Source: Hemicentrotus pulcherrimus (lineage: Eukaryota; Echinodermata; Echinoidea; Camarodonta; Strongylocentrotidae). From it: a stretch of DNA of 64,000 bases. The stretch covers positions 247,899 to 311,898 of the forward strand of contig BEXV01000096.1 of NCBI GenBank assembly GCA_003118195.1, read 5' to 3'. The translations under genes were made by a program, and so were the position numbers. The notes below the pieces were generated by a model. The model did no database searches and was not told the DNA's origin. It saw nothing but the letters and a program-made list of their open reading frames with translations. This document shows, piece by piece, positions 13,101 through 28,100 of the stretch (positions are counted from its first letter, which is position 1; the number at the start of each line of letters is the position of its first letter).

Positions 13101-16100
13101 TGCCAAACCTAACCTATTATGACTCTATTGTTGAGGGTGTAAGAGAAAAGGAAACATTTCACGCTTAAGGTGTTGAACATCCCTAAACTGAACATGCAGA
13201 TTTGTGATCAAGTGTGCTCACCAAACATGTGAGAACTTGATTACTTATCCTTTCAGAATATGCCACCTTCAATGTAACACTTAATCATTTAGTTTTCATG
13301 TTTGTTGGTCTGACACAGATCTTAATAAGGCTATGTATTCAGACATAAATGAAAAGCATTCTCTTTAGCTCTAGGGAAATTTACCCACAAACATTTATTC
13401 TGTGAAAACATGGTCAACTGTAACGCTAATCAGCATCAATATTTCAGCTTTCTGGACTGAGCAGCCAACGCATTGTTGAGTGTTCGATATTTGACAAAGC
13501 AAATCAGGTCATGAAATTTTTTAAAAATAACCTGAGTTGTAAGATAGCCAAGGGCTAATCTTTTTTTTTAACCTTCTGGTTAATGATATTCAATAAGTTG
13601 TAGATTAATAGATTGTATATTATCATAACAAAGTCATGATGAAGCCAATAATTTCCTTTAATGAAAAACCAGATTTAATGTTTTTGATAGAATATCAACA
13701 GAAAAAGTGATGTCATGCATAGCGAGCATGATATTTGACTCATTTCTAAATTTCATTAAAAGAATCCATGCTTTATCACCTTAGTGCATCACACATCATG
13801 ATTGTATCTGTGAGCTTCCATTTTAGGAAGAGATGTTTGGGAATAATAGGAACAATCTAACGATGATTATATCCTCCTGTTGATCTTCTCAATTAATAAG
13901 AAGCAAGTCTGCCATCAAGGTCGACAATGATTTTCATGGGTGTAGACCGCGACACCTTACTACAATAGCGCGCTTTCCGACAAAGAGAATGCGGATGTGA
14001 CCTACACTGTTCCCTTGAATCACTTCTCTGTCTGTGTTTAATTGGACTGATGTCCAAACCAAACACAGAGATGTAGCCCGGTCCTCTCTCTGGGTAGAGA
14101 CAAGGATGGAGAACATCGATAGTAAAGCTTTGAAACTTAATGAATTGTGAATGAGAATATAAACACTGGAATTGTATCATGCGAGATTAAAGTCTGAAGA
14201 TGATTAATATTTGTTATATACAAGAGTTAGGGGCCATGTTTGAGGTACTGTTTGAGGCATTTGTCTGGTGATGGCGATCATATAAATGTCATCATAAGGT
14301 TTAGAAGTTTTGAATTACTTTTGTATTAATAGCAGAGGAAAAGATTGTTAAATAGCCTTCTTAATCCTTCCGTTCTATTTCTGGACAATGACGTATGATA
14401 CAGGATGTAGGAAGAGGTATTCTTTGTATATATTACCACTATGGATAACCTTAATGAAATAGTAGATCCGGAGCAGCGAGTAAAATTGCTTGGCGGATCG
14501 TGTCAAATGCGCTCTCTGAACCTGAAGATCAGAGGCATGGTGCGTCCAATTTGAGGGATTAGTGCTGGTGAAATCGCTTAACATCTGCTACAAGCAATAT
14601 GCGCTCAAACGCCAGGCCTCTCTGATGGCCCTATTGTGCAGTACTATCCCAGCGTGAGGGATTCGATTTAGAAATATGATGTTTGTAATTGCCATGTCGG
14701 TCCATCTTTGTATTTATAATTCATTTTGAAGGAGATATGGGGGGGGGGAGGGTTGATGATAAGACCGATGGACTGGCCATCAAGCAAATACCAAAACCAC
14801 TTGTTTGACACAAATTGAATTAGATGATTAGCTAAAGACTCATTCCTTTTCCACCTATCATGGGAGTTCTTAATGCACATATACAAATTGTGAGTCAGTA
14901 GAGCCAGATAGGAGTTTTTTTATGGTGACTAAGCACACCATGATTATAGTCAGAGCAATACACTTCTCTCTCCCTCTGAGAAATTAGTTTCTTTTTTTTC
15001 TTCAAAACTTCCTCTTCAATTAACAAATGGTGATATTCATCATGATTATCATTGCCTCATTTGAACCCTGTCCCATTATATCAGTTAATACTAATTGGTG
15101 AATTTATGCTTGAAACGGGCAGTTGTATCATCTTAAATTGGCTAAATTGGCTAAATTTACAGAGGATGAAAGCACTACCAATTTGTTACTAGTAATCATC
15201 TATTTGGAATCAGAAGCGCATTAGCTTCTATCGTTCATACATAATTAATGACCTGTTATCTCCTAACAAACAAACTATTGATTAAATTCAGGCTTATTCG
15301 TAGAATTCTGTCATTTTATTTTAGCACACAATTTTCAGATTACCAACATTTTTAGGATGTAATATAACCCTTGGAGAATTAATGAATGAATCAATGAAAC
15401 AAAAGAGAGAGCAAAAAAGAAATGTAAGATGAGAAGAAGAAAAAAGGGGTTGTGGTGGGGGAAGCAAAATCAAAGATGCGTGAAGAATTTGGGTGGTAGG
15501 TTCGTTGTACTTTCACCCCTGACGAAGAGGAGTTTGGTGCAATCCCCCGTCTACAGGGGGCTGAAACAGCAAAGGAAGGGTGTGATTCAGAATATAGTAG
15601 GGAATTATGTGATGATCATTTGAGCATGCATTATCGTAAAGTGCTAGGGGCAATTAAAAGGACCATCCTCCCGTTCTTCACATACCCCTCCTGAAGCTTA
15701 CTGTCTTCCAGCCCTTGTTATCTTCATGTTTATACCCTCAATCACGCACTCCATATATTTATCATTGCTCCGGTTGCTCAAACCGTTGGAATATATAGGC
15801 ATTTAATGTCCCTTTCGAAGTTTACAGAGAGAAAAAAAAAAGGATGATGAAAAAATTTGAGTGGTAGGGTAATGAAGGATGATGTCAGAGGAATTCCTTA
15901 GTGTGTTGCATTTTTTTTTTTCAGTTCACAAAATAATTTGCTGCCCCTTTGTTGAGAGAAACCTAATTTCTCTTTAAAAGAGGGTTATCAGATGAAGATG
16001 TGAACCTAGTTCCTTAGATATCTTCTTTTTTTTTGGGGGGGGGGGGTTACAAATGTTGATTTACCTCATCTTCTTTTCTCTTGGATTCTATATATGCGAA

Positions 16101-19100
16101 CTCATGGATCTATTTGTTTGGATTTTATGTGTATTTAATTTTAATTAATTAATTTTTGTGTATTTAATTTTTGTGTCAATATAACACTGCTTTTATAAAG
16201 AGTACTGAAGAGACTCACCAAAGTAGCTAACAGTGATATAATTGCCTTTTGTTTTATTCTTAATATGACATCATATGTGTGAGTGATATTAATTGAACAA
16301 GTTTGTTTGATTGAGCCTCTATAATTCCTGTTGACACCATGACCTGTCAGAGCAGCCAAGTAGAGTGCCTCACTAGATAAAAACACTTGTAATCTTAGGA
16401 TGCTCTAGTGCGTGAGCTGCTGCTGCTATAAAGATGCTTGATGACCATGTAAGAGGGCTGGTTTATTGATACCTAAGGGGCAGATTTAGGATTTGTGTCT
16501 CTCCTGAGGTCACATATATCCATCCTCACTGGGGAAAAGAGAAGATGAAAAGGAGAAGGAGGAAAGATGAGGAGAAATAGAGAATCATAAACATTTATGC
16601 TTGTGGGCAATTCCATCCAACTCGATTAACAAGTGGAAATTGCATTAACACTCTGAAAACCAAGTTACTCAGAGTGAATTACATTGATCCGTCTAGCTTG
16701 CTTCTCGCACTCGCGAGGGTTACCCCAAACGATGGATTGATATGACTCATATCACACAGAGTAGTCCCCTCGCTGTCCCTTTTCTTTGGCACTCGTTCTT
16801 GGTGTGCATTATCGCACACGTTCCTCCAGCCCGGCACGCGGCTTGCGGCAGCATTGCGGTGAAGCATTTGCCGTGATTCACGCCTAGCCGACGATGGCGA
16901 CACAAGAAATCTTGCTCTAAAACGATTGATGTGGCGTGGGTTGTGCCGATAGCTCATCTCTGAACTGGTGGCAACTATTGGTGTGTCTAATCTTATCATC
17001 TTCATCATCCTGTCTCTCTCTGTCTTATTCCTTGAACTTGGGGAAACACATGTCTTGTTTATCCGCATAAACATTGCATCATATATACTGCCGCAAGCAG
17101 TAAGAGAAGGAGGGCAGGTCCTCTTGCATGAATACTAATGTTATCTTTTGGCCTGCCTCTTCTGCTGTCCAGTGTTATTTTAGTGAGGCTTGCATTACCA
17201 CCTTGGTGAGCAGTGAAAACACATGCTAATGCAAGTCCATTTCAAACATTATTGAATCCTCACTCTCTTCAGTAGATGCAACATATTAAAAAGAAATTTA
17301 ATTTTATCAAATTGGATTTGGAATACTTTTCATAACGAACCAACATCCAGAAATGATCAAAACACTATCTCTCCAAATGAATGGTACTTTGAAAATCTAA
17401 TTCACCCAAGCATGCTTTTTGATTTCCAACTTCTGAAAAGTATCGTTATTTGATACTGGCACTGCAACATTGTCACGCAGACATCTAAAAAGAAGAAAGC
17501 TTTAACACATATGGCGTCATATTATGAAAAACGTGATGGGGTAAAACCATAAGCCAATTAATCCACTGAAAGAATGAGACAACAATGGGATACTGAGCAA
17601 AGAACATTCAAGATTCTTTACCGCATATCATCCAACGTGACCACACATTCAGTTGTTGGTATGTAAATTATAGCCACATGAAGATGCATTACTGAGGTAG
17701 GCTTTGGAGTGATATTCCTTTCCTATCTCTTCTAGCCTTCTTGTTCCTCTCCATTCTTGTCATCTGAGACTATGAAAGTTAATTTAAGCTCATCAAAGAT
17801 TGCATTTTGTTTACCCGAGTTTGATATGTATTCTGTAGTTGATCTATTACCTTTCTTTCTCATTCTAACTTTCCTCTTTCATCTTCTCTTTCTATATCTT
17901 TCTACAAAGTATCTTTTTATATGATGGTTCCTGTTTCACTTTCACTTTCTCATATTTGTTTAGTTTCTTGAGTGCTGACCGCCATTGGACCATCATTATT
18001 CCAATGACATCTAAAGATATGTAATAACATGGCCCCCGTTCACTGTAATGAATTAGAGATGGAGACCAGTCATTTTCTTCTTTTCAATCTTTATCTGGTT
18101 TAAACATGCACACTATGAAGATAGACAAAATTGCATCTCAACAAAGCAAGTATTCTCAAGGAAGACACAATTACAGAGCACAATACTTGTGTATCATCAA
18201 CAGTGTTAACTATATTTAAGACATACTCAAGAAAAACCTTGATGGCATTGATATACCTCACCCTAAACACAATCAAGTCACATTTTAACAATAAAATGCA
18301 TTGTTGAAATGACTTTATCCTATTCTTTGTGAAGAGATGGTTGTGGGACGCCTTAAGTGATAAATTGAGGATGCCTTCTCTCAAACTCTTGATCCTATAA
18401 ACAGGATACTTCAAAAAAGGCGACAAAGTATTAAATCCGCTGATTAAATGTGTTCTTGAAACCTGTCATATACTATACTTTAGGGTGACATTTGAAAGCA
18501 GAGTATGTGAAAGTGAATTATGCATGGTATGGGAGGTCATATTAAGATAGTGTTAATAGTTTTTCTAAATCTTTTTCACCTTTGTACTATTTTCTGAAGA
18601 AGGGAAATTTGACAGGCTTAATTTGAATAATGAGGGTGGTAGTTAGCAAGGGATTACAATTTTGTTCCTGTTATTACCTTACTGACTTTTGAGAGCTGAT
18701 CAAAAATAAAATTAAATAGGGTCATCATTGTTTGGATCAGTAAAATGGGAAGATTATCTTGGGGAGATTTTGGATGAGGAATAGCCTTAAATAACCAGTA
18801 TACGTTAGAGCGCAGGTGTTTGGCTGGACAATCGCAATTCTGTGATCTTGTGATACTTTTTTTCCTTCAGATATAGGCCTACCTCATGAATAATAAACTA
18901 GCAATTTGTTGGTTATGCCATATATATAATGTGGTGGCTATTTGGTGGTTAGAGTTCAAATTTGGACCAAAACACAATTTATTTCACGCAAGGAAAACTC
19001 CTGGTGCCGGCATTTGGTCTTTGATCTTGTCAAACCTTAATGATAAATGAGGTAACCTCATCAGAAGTCTTGGGTCACGACTCGCACCACCAACCCTCCA

Positions 19101-22100
19101 CAAAAGATCTACTCGGTGATCCCCGTAACGGAACAGGGGCTTGAAATGGGATGGGGATATTTCAATAAAGTTTGGAGAGAATTGAAAGGATGCGCCCGAT
19201 GGATCTTGAACAAAGCCTGATAGAAATGGAAGAAAAATGTGAAATAAATGGTCCTTTGTAATAACAATTGCTTGCCGAATTGTTTGGCATGAATATAATT
19301 CTATACCTCCACTGATCTAGGCCAGGGTTTATTTTGTTGTCTTGCTTCGTGTTCCCCCTATTTGATGAATAGTGTTAGAAATTGAAACCGAGTTCATTTT
19401 TGTTGTATTACCAGTATTTAGCTAGCCATACAGGGTTAACCCACTGTAAGACCAGGGTGGTTCAAAGACCTCAAAAAATCCAGCCCCATTCATCCAGCAT
19501 ACAACCTCTACACAATAGAAATGATGATAGCACCAAGGGACCAAGCAATACAATCTCTCGTCGTCGCCGTCTGTCAGTAGATGTGTTCATGAAAAGCTAA
19601 AGCCCCATGTCCATTGCCTTACTATCGTACACAATTGGTAGACACAGTCTGCCTGGCGACAGGCTAGCCGATGCTATCAAATCCCTGCTCGAATCAAAAC
19701 AGGGGCAAGAAAGAGAGTGCACAATTGATCAATTCTGCCTGAGAAATTAGGCAGCGTAGATATAATTGAGCTCTACAATGTACTCACTTTACCTCTTTTT
19801 GTGATCAATGGATGATAGCAAAAAGACTGATAGTCTATGTCATTTCTATCCAAACATCCATTGTGTTTAGAGGCTTGTAACTGAACAAGCTGTATAAAAG
19901 GAAAAATTGGCTGAGATGTTATCACAAAGCATGATTGATTTTGCTAGGGATGTTATAAAGAAGCTTACATGAAATCAATCAGCTACAATCATTTGCCAGA
20001 TATACTGAGATTAATTCCCATTTAATTGCAGTTCATGTCAACATTGAAACGACATCAAAAACAAATAATGTATGAAATAATGAACACTATCTATTACCTG
20101 GTAGAACGAATAGACAGCCCTAACAACCAATATGAACAGATCATATCTTTTGTGACAGCATTTAGTCAAACATTGTGTATGTTACAAAGAAAAATGATAT
20201 ATCCTTCGTGAATCATATTTTGACATGAATGTTTTTAATCTGTTCAAACAGATTATCAAAGAATTGAATATCATGGTTATCAGAGATATGATTCTGTAGA
20301 CAAACAAATGTAGTAAGAAAATTGCTCTGGGATTAGGAGAGAAAATTGATGAAAGGCTAAGAGATAAAGGAGCTAAAACTAGTCATGTAGATCGGATATT
20401 TTGAAAGAAGTAAAATGTATAGACACAATTTGTTTTACACTTAGTGATAAAGCTTTCATATTTGTGCATTTTAGAAGTAAAACTTATATTTGCTATCTTC
20501 AAATTTCTGTCTCTCTCTCTTTCTCTCTCTTAGGTGAAAGTGATGCTGCGTGTTATACCATCAGGTAATCCTTGTGATACAGCCACCTTTGTCACCGTGG
20601 ACACCAAGAAGAAACAGGTCACGCTCTTTGACCCATCCTTCCTGACCGGTCATGTATCTACAGCAGGCCGTAGGGCTGGTGTGGCTGCACCTAAGATGTT
20701 TGCCTTCGATGCTGTCTTCCCCCATGATGCATCACAGGTATGTTATCCTTCAATCTCTTCCTTTCCATTATGATGTGTCTGTTTGGTGCTAGAAAGGCAT
20801 TAACTCCGTACTTTTCACAGAGTTGACCCCCTTCTGGCTCCAAACGGACATTCACTTACCTTGCAGCTAGGCCACTGGAAATGAGCTTAAATAACTGGGA
20901 CTTTTATAATCCTGCAGTTCTTTTGATTTGCGTTTGTACTGAAATAAAGGCGTGAGAGATAGTTTTAATCATCAACTACATATGTTTGCTATTACATTAC
21001 TACACTTACCACTTTTCAATTTGAGTCTAGTTACAGGAAATAAAATATGATTTATCAAATCAGGAAATCAATTCACTCCAACATATCTAACTCTTCAATA
21101 AATGGTAATAAGCTCTGTGTTTACAAAAACACAATGTCAAACATGGGTTTCTTAATGCACATTCCTCCTCCAAAAATATGTACAATTAAACAAAGCAAAC
21201 TATGTGAAGCATTGTTGGAAATATAAAGAGAAGATGGGATGAGACATTATTAATTACAACATGACCTTTTTGGTATGTCTACCATTTTCTGCTTGACCTC
21301 CTATCAAACTTCCTTGTTTGTCTACATTTCTATTGCAACATTTTACTCAAGGCTGCAAAACAGTGATGTAATCAGGAAACCAAAGGAGTTTAAGATATCC
21401 TTGTCATTGTTTGGTAAATCGTAACATAATGCCTGGTCATTTTTTCTCAAATTAAATTTAATTAGCAATTTTTTTCTTTTTCTTTAAACATGGCTGGATA
21501 CTCTATTTAAATGTTACGGTAATTGAATCAAAGTCCTTCACATTCAATCATTTCACACTTATAATGATCAGGTATAGTTTGAGATGAATATACCAATTCA
21601 AGATATTTTAGCGGTTTTCTTGTGGTGGAAATGAATCCTTGAAAGAAACCATAATTTCATGTACAGAATTATATCACATTTACATAAATTTGTATAGGAG
21701 ACTTACTAAGACTTTAGGTTTAGAATTTGTGTGGTGACACTACTGAAGTATTTTGGGATTTTGCTCTGAAGAGAAAAATATGAAGGTGGGGTTGAGTTTC
21801 ATGGCTAATAAAATACAGACAAGTCAATCATGGCCAATGCAATCATGCATCCCTCTGTTTCACCACAAAACAAATTTTAATCTATTGTTTTGAGAGTTCC
21901 TGGAATATTTCTATAGGGGCCATGAATAGAGAGGTAAAAAGTATAGTGATGCAGCATTTATTAATATACTTTTGAAAAGAAAGAGTCTCTTGCTTATTTG
22001 GGGGATTTCCCATGAAATTGCAGCTTTGCAAGAAATTTGGATAAAAATTAAAGATGGATAATCATACCTATTGATACGGCATGTTATCAGACAGCGGAAG

Positions 22101-25100
22101 TGTCTCCAGTGTGTTCTTTGATTCAAATTTGAAATTAGAATAAGAATAAAGTGCAAAAGACTTAGAGGAAGACAGGATTCTTAATGATTTGCTTGAATCC
22201 GTATGGAATGTCTGTAGTTTCCCAAGCATTCCTTGAAGGTTTCGTCATGGCGGTTAACAAGCCTCATATAAAGAACAATTGTGGAAGTTATAAATTGGTC
22301 GTTAGCAAATCCGCATTGTTTTCCACTTGAGTAACAAACAATAAATTCATTAGGAAGGGCAGTGGCATGTAAAAATGTTGAATGAACATGAATTGATTTT
22401 GTGACTGCTAAGGAATTTGCCATCAAAACGTTTTGAGATGATTAAATAGCGCTTATTAGATCATGCATTGCCAATACTAGTACTCTTTTTGTGGTTACAT
22501 GCCAGAGTAGGAAAAGGAGTCTGGTGGGGAAATAACCTAGAAAATATAGAAATTGCACTCAAAGTTCATTTAATATTTTGTATATTTACTTAATTAAAGC
22601 AAATACTATTACAAGAAATATGAATTTATCCATATAGGTGACATAATGTCACATGAAATTTGTAACCTTCATGTGAAATTGTCTCTCTGGTTTGTGTTAA
22701 CTCTATAACTTATGCATCGTAAAAAAAACAAACAAAAAGTCCTGAAGTTCATTCTGTAGTCTGAGATGTGTCAGAACGATTAGCTTTTCATGCTCTATGA
22801 GATATCAAATAAAATTGAGTAGACAATTGAATATCTTACAGCTTAGAATTCCTTTCATTAAATAAAGCCGACATTGTCTTTAAATTTGCAGAAGTAGAAT
22901 TGTCAGGATATTTGTGATAGCTGCAGTCAACCCTGAATATATATGGATCATTATTTTAGAGTGTTTGTAGTTATTTGTGTGACTTGACATTCCAATGAAT
23001 TGGAGGTGTTTTCCAAATTTTATTTTGACTTCTTGTATTTATTATGAGGTGTTTTCCCATATATCAATCCACTGGTTTGACTCATTGCCTACTTTAATAC
23101 GATTCTTCCCTCTTCTATTCTAATTGGTTTAGTTTTTTTCTTCTTCTTCATTGCTTTGTTTTGTTTGTCTAGGCTGAGGTGTGTGCAGGCAGTGTAGCTG
23201 ATACAGTGCAGGCTGTAGTCAATGGAGCGGATGGTTGTCTCTTTTGCTATGGTCATGCTCATTTGGGTGAGTACATAACCCCCCTTATATCCCCCAGGTG
23301 GCTCCCCCGTCAGCCTTTATCCCCCTAAAATAGCTCTTTTATCATCCAGCTTACGTCTGTATACCTGCCGGCATGCTTTGGGATACCATGCACGACCGCT
23401 AGCGCCATAGCTGATCGGTCACCTAGAGCCATACGGTTAATCCTCAATCGATCTCTAAAATTCCAGCAGAGCGGTGCAACGTGCAATCTGTACTCGTCCA
23501 AAAAAGCAACAAGTCCTTTCTTCCCCCCCGCAACACAACTAAATTCCTAATCAATTTACCCAGAATCTATTTAACTCATGCAAATGAATCATCAAATTGA
23601 GTAATATAGCAAAACATCCACCGGCAGATATACTCTTTTTTGGCAGTATGGCAATTCCTCTGCACCCTACAATGGTTTGCAAACGTAATCAATTTAAATG
23701 AGAAATGTTTCTGAATATGGAGTTCTGTGTCCTTTTCACAGATATATTAGACCTTTCAAAGCAATAACATACTGGATTACTGAGGTATATTGGCCTTCAA
23801 ATAGTTTATTTCAGTAAGAACTGTAAATATCCATGAAAATGCAGGATTTGAGATTTCATTATAATGTTCATATTCTGTGGGAAAACTGTATTTGCTGTTG
23901 TGTGGATGTATGAACCAGGAAGTTGATATGTTGATGTGGGAATGAGTATATTGACCATATATGTCCTTATACTGACCACCAGACATGATGACGTACCAGC
24001 CTTGACGTACCAGTCACATATTGATTTCTTTTTTTTGACTGTTCTGGGGGTATCTTATTTGTTTAAAAACATTCATAGACCAGCCAAGCGCAGCCCTGCT
24101 AACAAAAGCTGAAATTGCGGCGGTGACACAAACCATGTCATCTTCTTGTCTCATGGAAGGCCGCGTTCCTTGCTCCAGATGTCACGCTGAGTTACATTTA
24201 ATCTCAAACAATGATCAGACCTCGACGTTTAATGCCTAATTAATGTATTCTCAGTTTGTGGGCCAACCCTGCTGAAAGAGAAAAGAGATAATTGAGTTGA
24301 TATATCTTTTCAACGAAATTCATGAAGTGAATACCAGAAAATTCTTTTCCAAATGAATATTAGACCATGACTGATCGATGAAGTCTCTTTATGAAAAGAA
24401 TCTGGCACAATGCATGATCTACTTGACGTGCATCGATTCTCAGTATGTTCTTGTCTGTTAGTCGAGTAAGGGGGAAATTACGCTTGTCAATGAAATGAAT
24501 AAAACTTAGAACAGGAATTGTTTGGTAGAATAATATTTCTTTTGGAATAACAATAAAAACACCCCAAAACAAACAAGACATGGTTAATTTTCAAGGTAAG
24601 AGTTAATTAATATGTTATCATTATCGATTCCCAAGCTAACAATGCGTTAAAAGAGCAAGCTTTGAAGTGTAATTAAGTAACAATATTCCCTAATTTTTCT
24701 CTCCCAGAAGTTCAATATGATGATTTGTTTCTCTGTATATAGGATTTGCAACATATATCAGCGTTCCTTTGTATCATAATTATGATTAATGACTATTAAT
24801 TGCAAGTACTACCTTCAATAATGTTTCATCCCTATCACTGCCTTTAATATACCTACTTAACATCATCATCATCATTGCCACCACCATCACCGCTACATCA
24901 TCTAGATGTTACCATTCCCACCACCCTAAACATCAATCAATGTGATCAGCTGAACATTCCATGAATATAACATTTTCCAAGCCTTCCATTTCACAATCTG
25001 TATTATTTGTTGTTCTTCTCCTCCAATCAGGCAAGACCTACACCATGATTGGATCAGATGAGTCCGTACACAAGATTGGAGTGATCCCATGTGCCATAGC

Positions 25101-28100
25101 ATGGCTTTTCAAACTCATCAATGAGAAGAAAGAGAAAACAAGCACCAGGTTCTCAGTCCGAGTCTCAGCTGTAGAGGTTTATGGCAAGCAAGAGAAGCTT
25201 AGGGATCTTCTTATAGAACAAGCAAATGGTGAGTTAGCATTATTATTATTTACTTGGCAAATGGAAAATGCCTTAGATATTAGACTAAATGTTGACAAAG
25301 AAACTGCACATACATCGCCCAAAAATCCTTGGGGAAAAAAAAATACTTAAAACATTTTTGGGGCTACTTTTCAAGCTTGCTTGCATGAAAATATCACTCT
25401 TTAATTTGTTTTGCATTGAACTCTATGCAATTTGGGGGGGGGGCTCTTTTGGGCATTTCAGGGGCTAATTTGACCAGAGCCCGAGAGTATTTTTTTTTCA
25501 CTGACTAATCCTGATTTAGTCTTACTTGTAACCATAGATTGAGATGTCCGACATGTCGCAAGCCTTCTGTAAATGCAGTACCCGACACTCATGATTATTT
25601 TGTAATGTAGAATGTAATTTTTTTCTGGAAAAAAAATCACCTCAATTATCCATTATGCTAACCCAAGTCACCCTTGACCTTATTTGTTTTTGTAGGGAGT
25701 AACAACGGGTGTGGCACATCACCAGCCCTCTACCTCCAAGAAGATCCCATCTGTGGAGTACAGCTCCTGAATCAGAATGAACTAAGAGCACCCACAGCAG
25801 AGAAGGCAGCCTTCTACCTGGATGCTGCCATTGCTACGAGACTTACCAAAGGCAAGAACGGTAAGTTCTTTAATTATGAGAATTTGATTTGATTTGATTT
25901 ATTGATTACTATATATTTAAAACATACAGAATCTAGTCTGTTTGATGATATCATGTTGTTAGATTTATTAAAAGTGACTTTTTCTAACTAATTTCATATT
26001 AAATTTACATTGTTGATATTTCTTAAGTTGAAATCCATAGAGAAGGATGAGGAAAAAACGAATTTCTTCAAAGTTATGAAAAATATCTTTATTCCGTTAT
26101 TACAAAATGTTGAATCCTTTACATTTTCAGAAGAGGCACATGATGGGCGATACTCCCACATGCTCTTCACACTCCATGTCTACCAGTAACGCATCGACAA
26201 GTCCGGTAAGGGTGGAGTGATTGGTGGGCGGAGTCGTCTTCACCTCATAGACCTTGGTAGTGGTGACCGGGGAGGGGGCAGAGCTGCTAACGGCGCTGCA
26301 CTTTCCTTTTCTGCCCTCGGTAACGTCATCCTGGCTGTCTTGAACGGACAAAAGCATATACCTAACAGGTAAGAATTTCCTATTAATGTTATTCATTCTG
26401 ATTTTTCTTTTGTTTTTCTTCTGTGAATTGCTGATTCTTGAAGTTGGATTACTAATCCATTCATTACTATATAGGTCAAAACCTATTTGTATAAATTAAA
26501 TCATGCATCTCTGCAGACCATGTTCAATTGGATTTCACTTGATTCTGGGGGGAAGGAGGAGAAAGACTGTTATTAGCAATTAAGAAATACTTGAATGTAA
26601 TAAATGTTAATCTTTGCCTCCGGACATTTCAGTAAACCAATTGGGCTTTTCATTAAGAATATAAGATCTCTGGCCTACTTTTTTTGGCATTAAAGCCGAC
26701 TTTGTTCCGTCTCAACATGACCCACATCCATATAATTATTCCAAGTCTACTGGTTCACAGACCGGGTAGAGACATGGCTCATGTAAAAGTGCCCCTTGTA
26801 AGATGAATATTGAAGATGTGTCTTCTATGTATGGGTTTTAAACATGCAGATACGTAGGTATTGAAGTGGATTATTAAAGCAGAATATTATGTGCTCACTC
26901 CAAAAACATTTTCATATCCGATAGTGAATATTTGTTGAGTGTCTATGATGATCACATGTAGTGTGAATGTTGTTTTGATAAACCTATTAATCACAAAACC
27001 ATATTCATACAACATCTCTTTGATTCATACCGCCTCCCATGCCATGGGAGTTGTATTCTACAAGTCTAATCACCTATAATGATCTTATGAATCATGTAAT
27101 CCCTTACTTCCAATCAATGATATAAGTGCTTATTTCAGTCGATTATGTTTGAATGTACAATCATGCGATGCTATGTGTAAAGTATAATGGCATATAAATG
27201 AGTTGTTATTGAATAGAATACATAATGGTGTGTGATAGTTTCCCCTGTGTACTCATTTCAGTCTGTTATGTCAATTACAGTAGAGAGTGTTTTGTGAGAG
27301 TCATTAATTTGTTCTTCAAAAGTTACTCCAGGTTAGCAACCTTCAATGTATTAAAGGGTCAAATGATTTTTTTTTTTAAATACATGATTTGCACACTCTT
27401 TTAATATGAAGTTAAACTGAAAAAATTAGGTAGAAATGGATAAGTTGTTTCATCTTGATAATTTGAATACAAACTTTAATGTATACCGGTATATGTTTTG
27501 GTCTTGCATTTGTAAGAAATATAGTGATTTTGTTCATCCTCAAAAGAAGGGGAAAAAAGATGATGACCTGTGAACTAGCAGAGCTAGAAATCTATCATAT
27601 TAAAAAAAAGTGTTGCGGTTCAGGCTGCCTATTGTATTATTCTCAATGATAGTTTTATGAGAATGGTGTTGTTATCCTTTACCACAATCGAAACTGAAAG
27701 AACTTAAAGGTACAGTTCATCATTTTTGCTTGGTCATAAAAGAACTTCAATATTTTTTGTCTCCATTATGACAGAGAGTGTTAGAAAAAGATCTCTGAAA
27801 GTTAAAAGAAAATTGATGAAGTCTAGTAAAAAAAAAAAAAGGGGGGGTGTTAATTTGTTGTTACATTGGTAAAATTATATTTATACTGCAGTGCTTACTA
27901 CTGGATTAAGTTTTAAGTAAATTCTCTAGAATTGTCACCTTCCATATGAATGTCACCTTTAAATGCACTCAGACACTTGGTTTTGACTCGAAAGTTGTTT
28001 GGTTTTGATTTGTTACTCAGGGATAGCATGTTAACGAGGCTGTTACGCGAGGCTATGGGGAGTCTTTCCTGTCGGACAGTCATGATCGCACAAGCTTCAG

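Noticed and set aside
16679..17074. 131-codon minus-strand open frame in a KIF26 intron
   Set aside because: No recognisable domain, no splice or promoter context, and composition explained by a CpG-richer patch.
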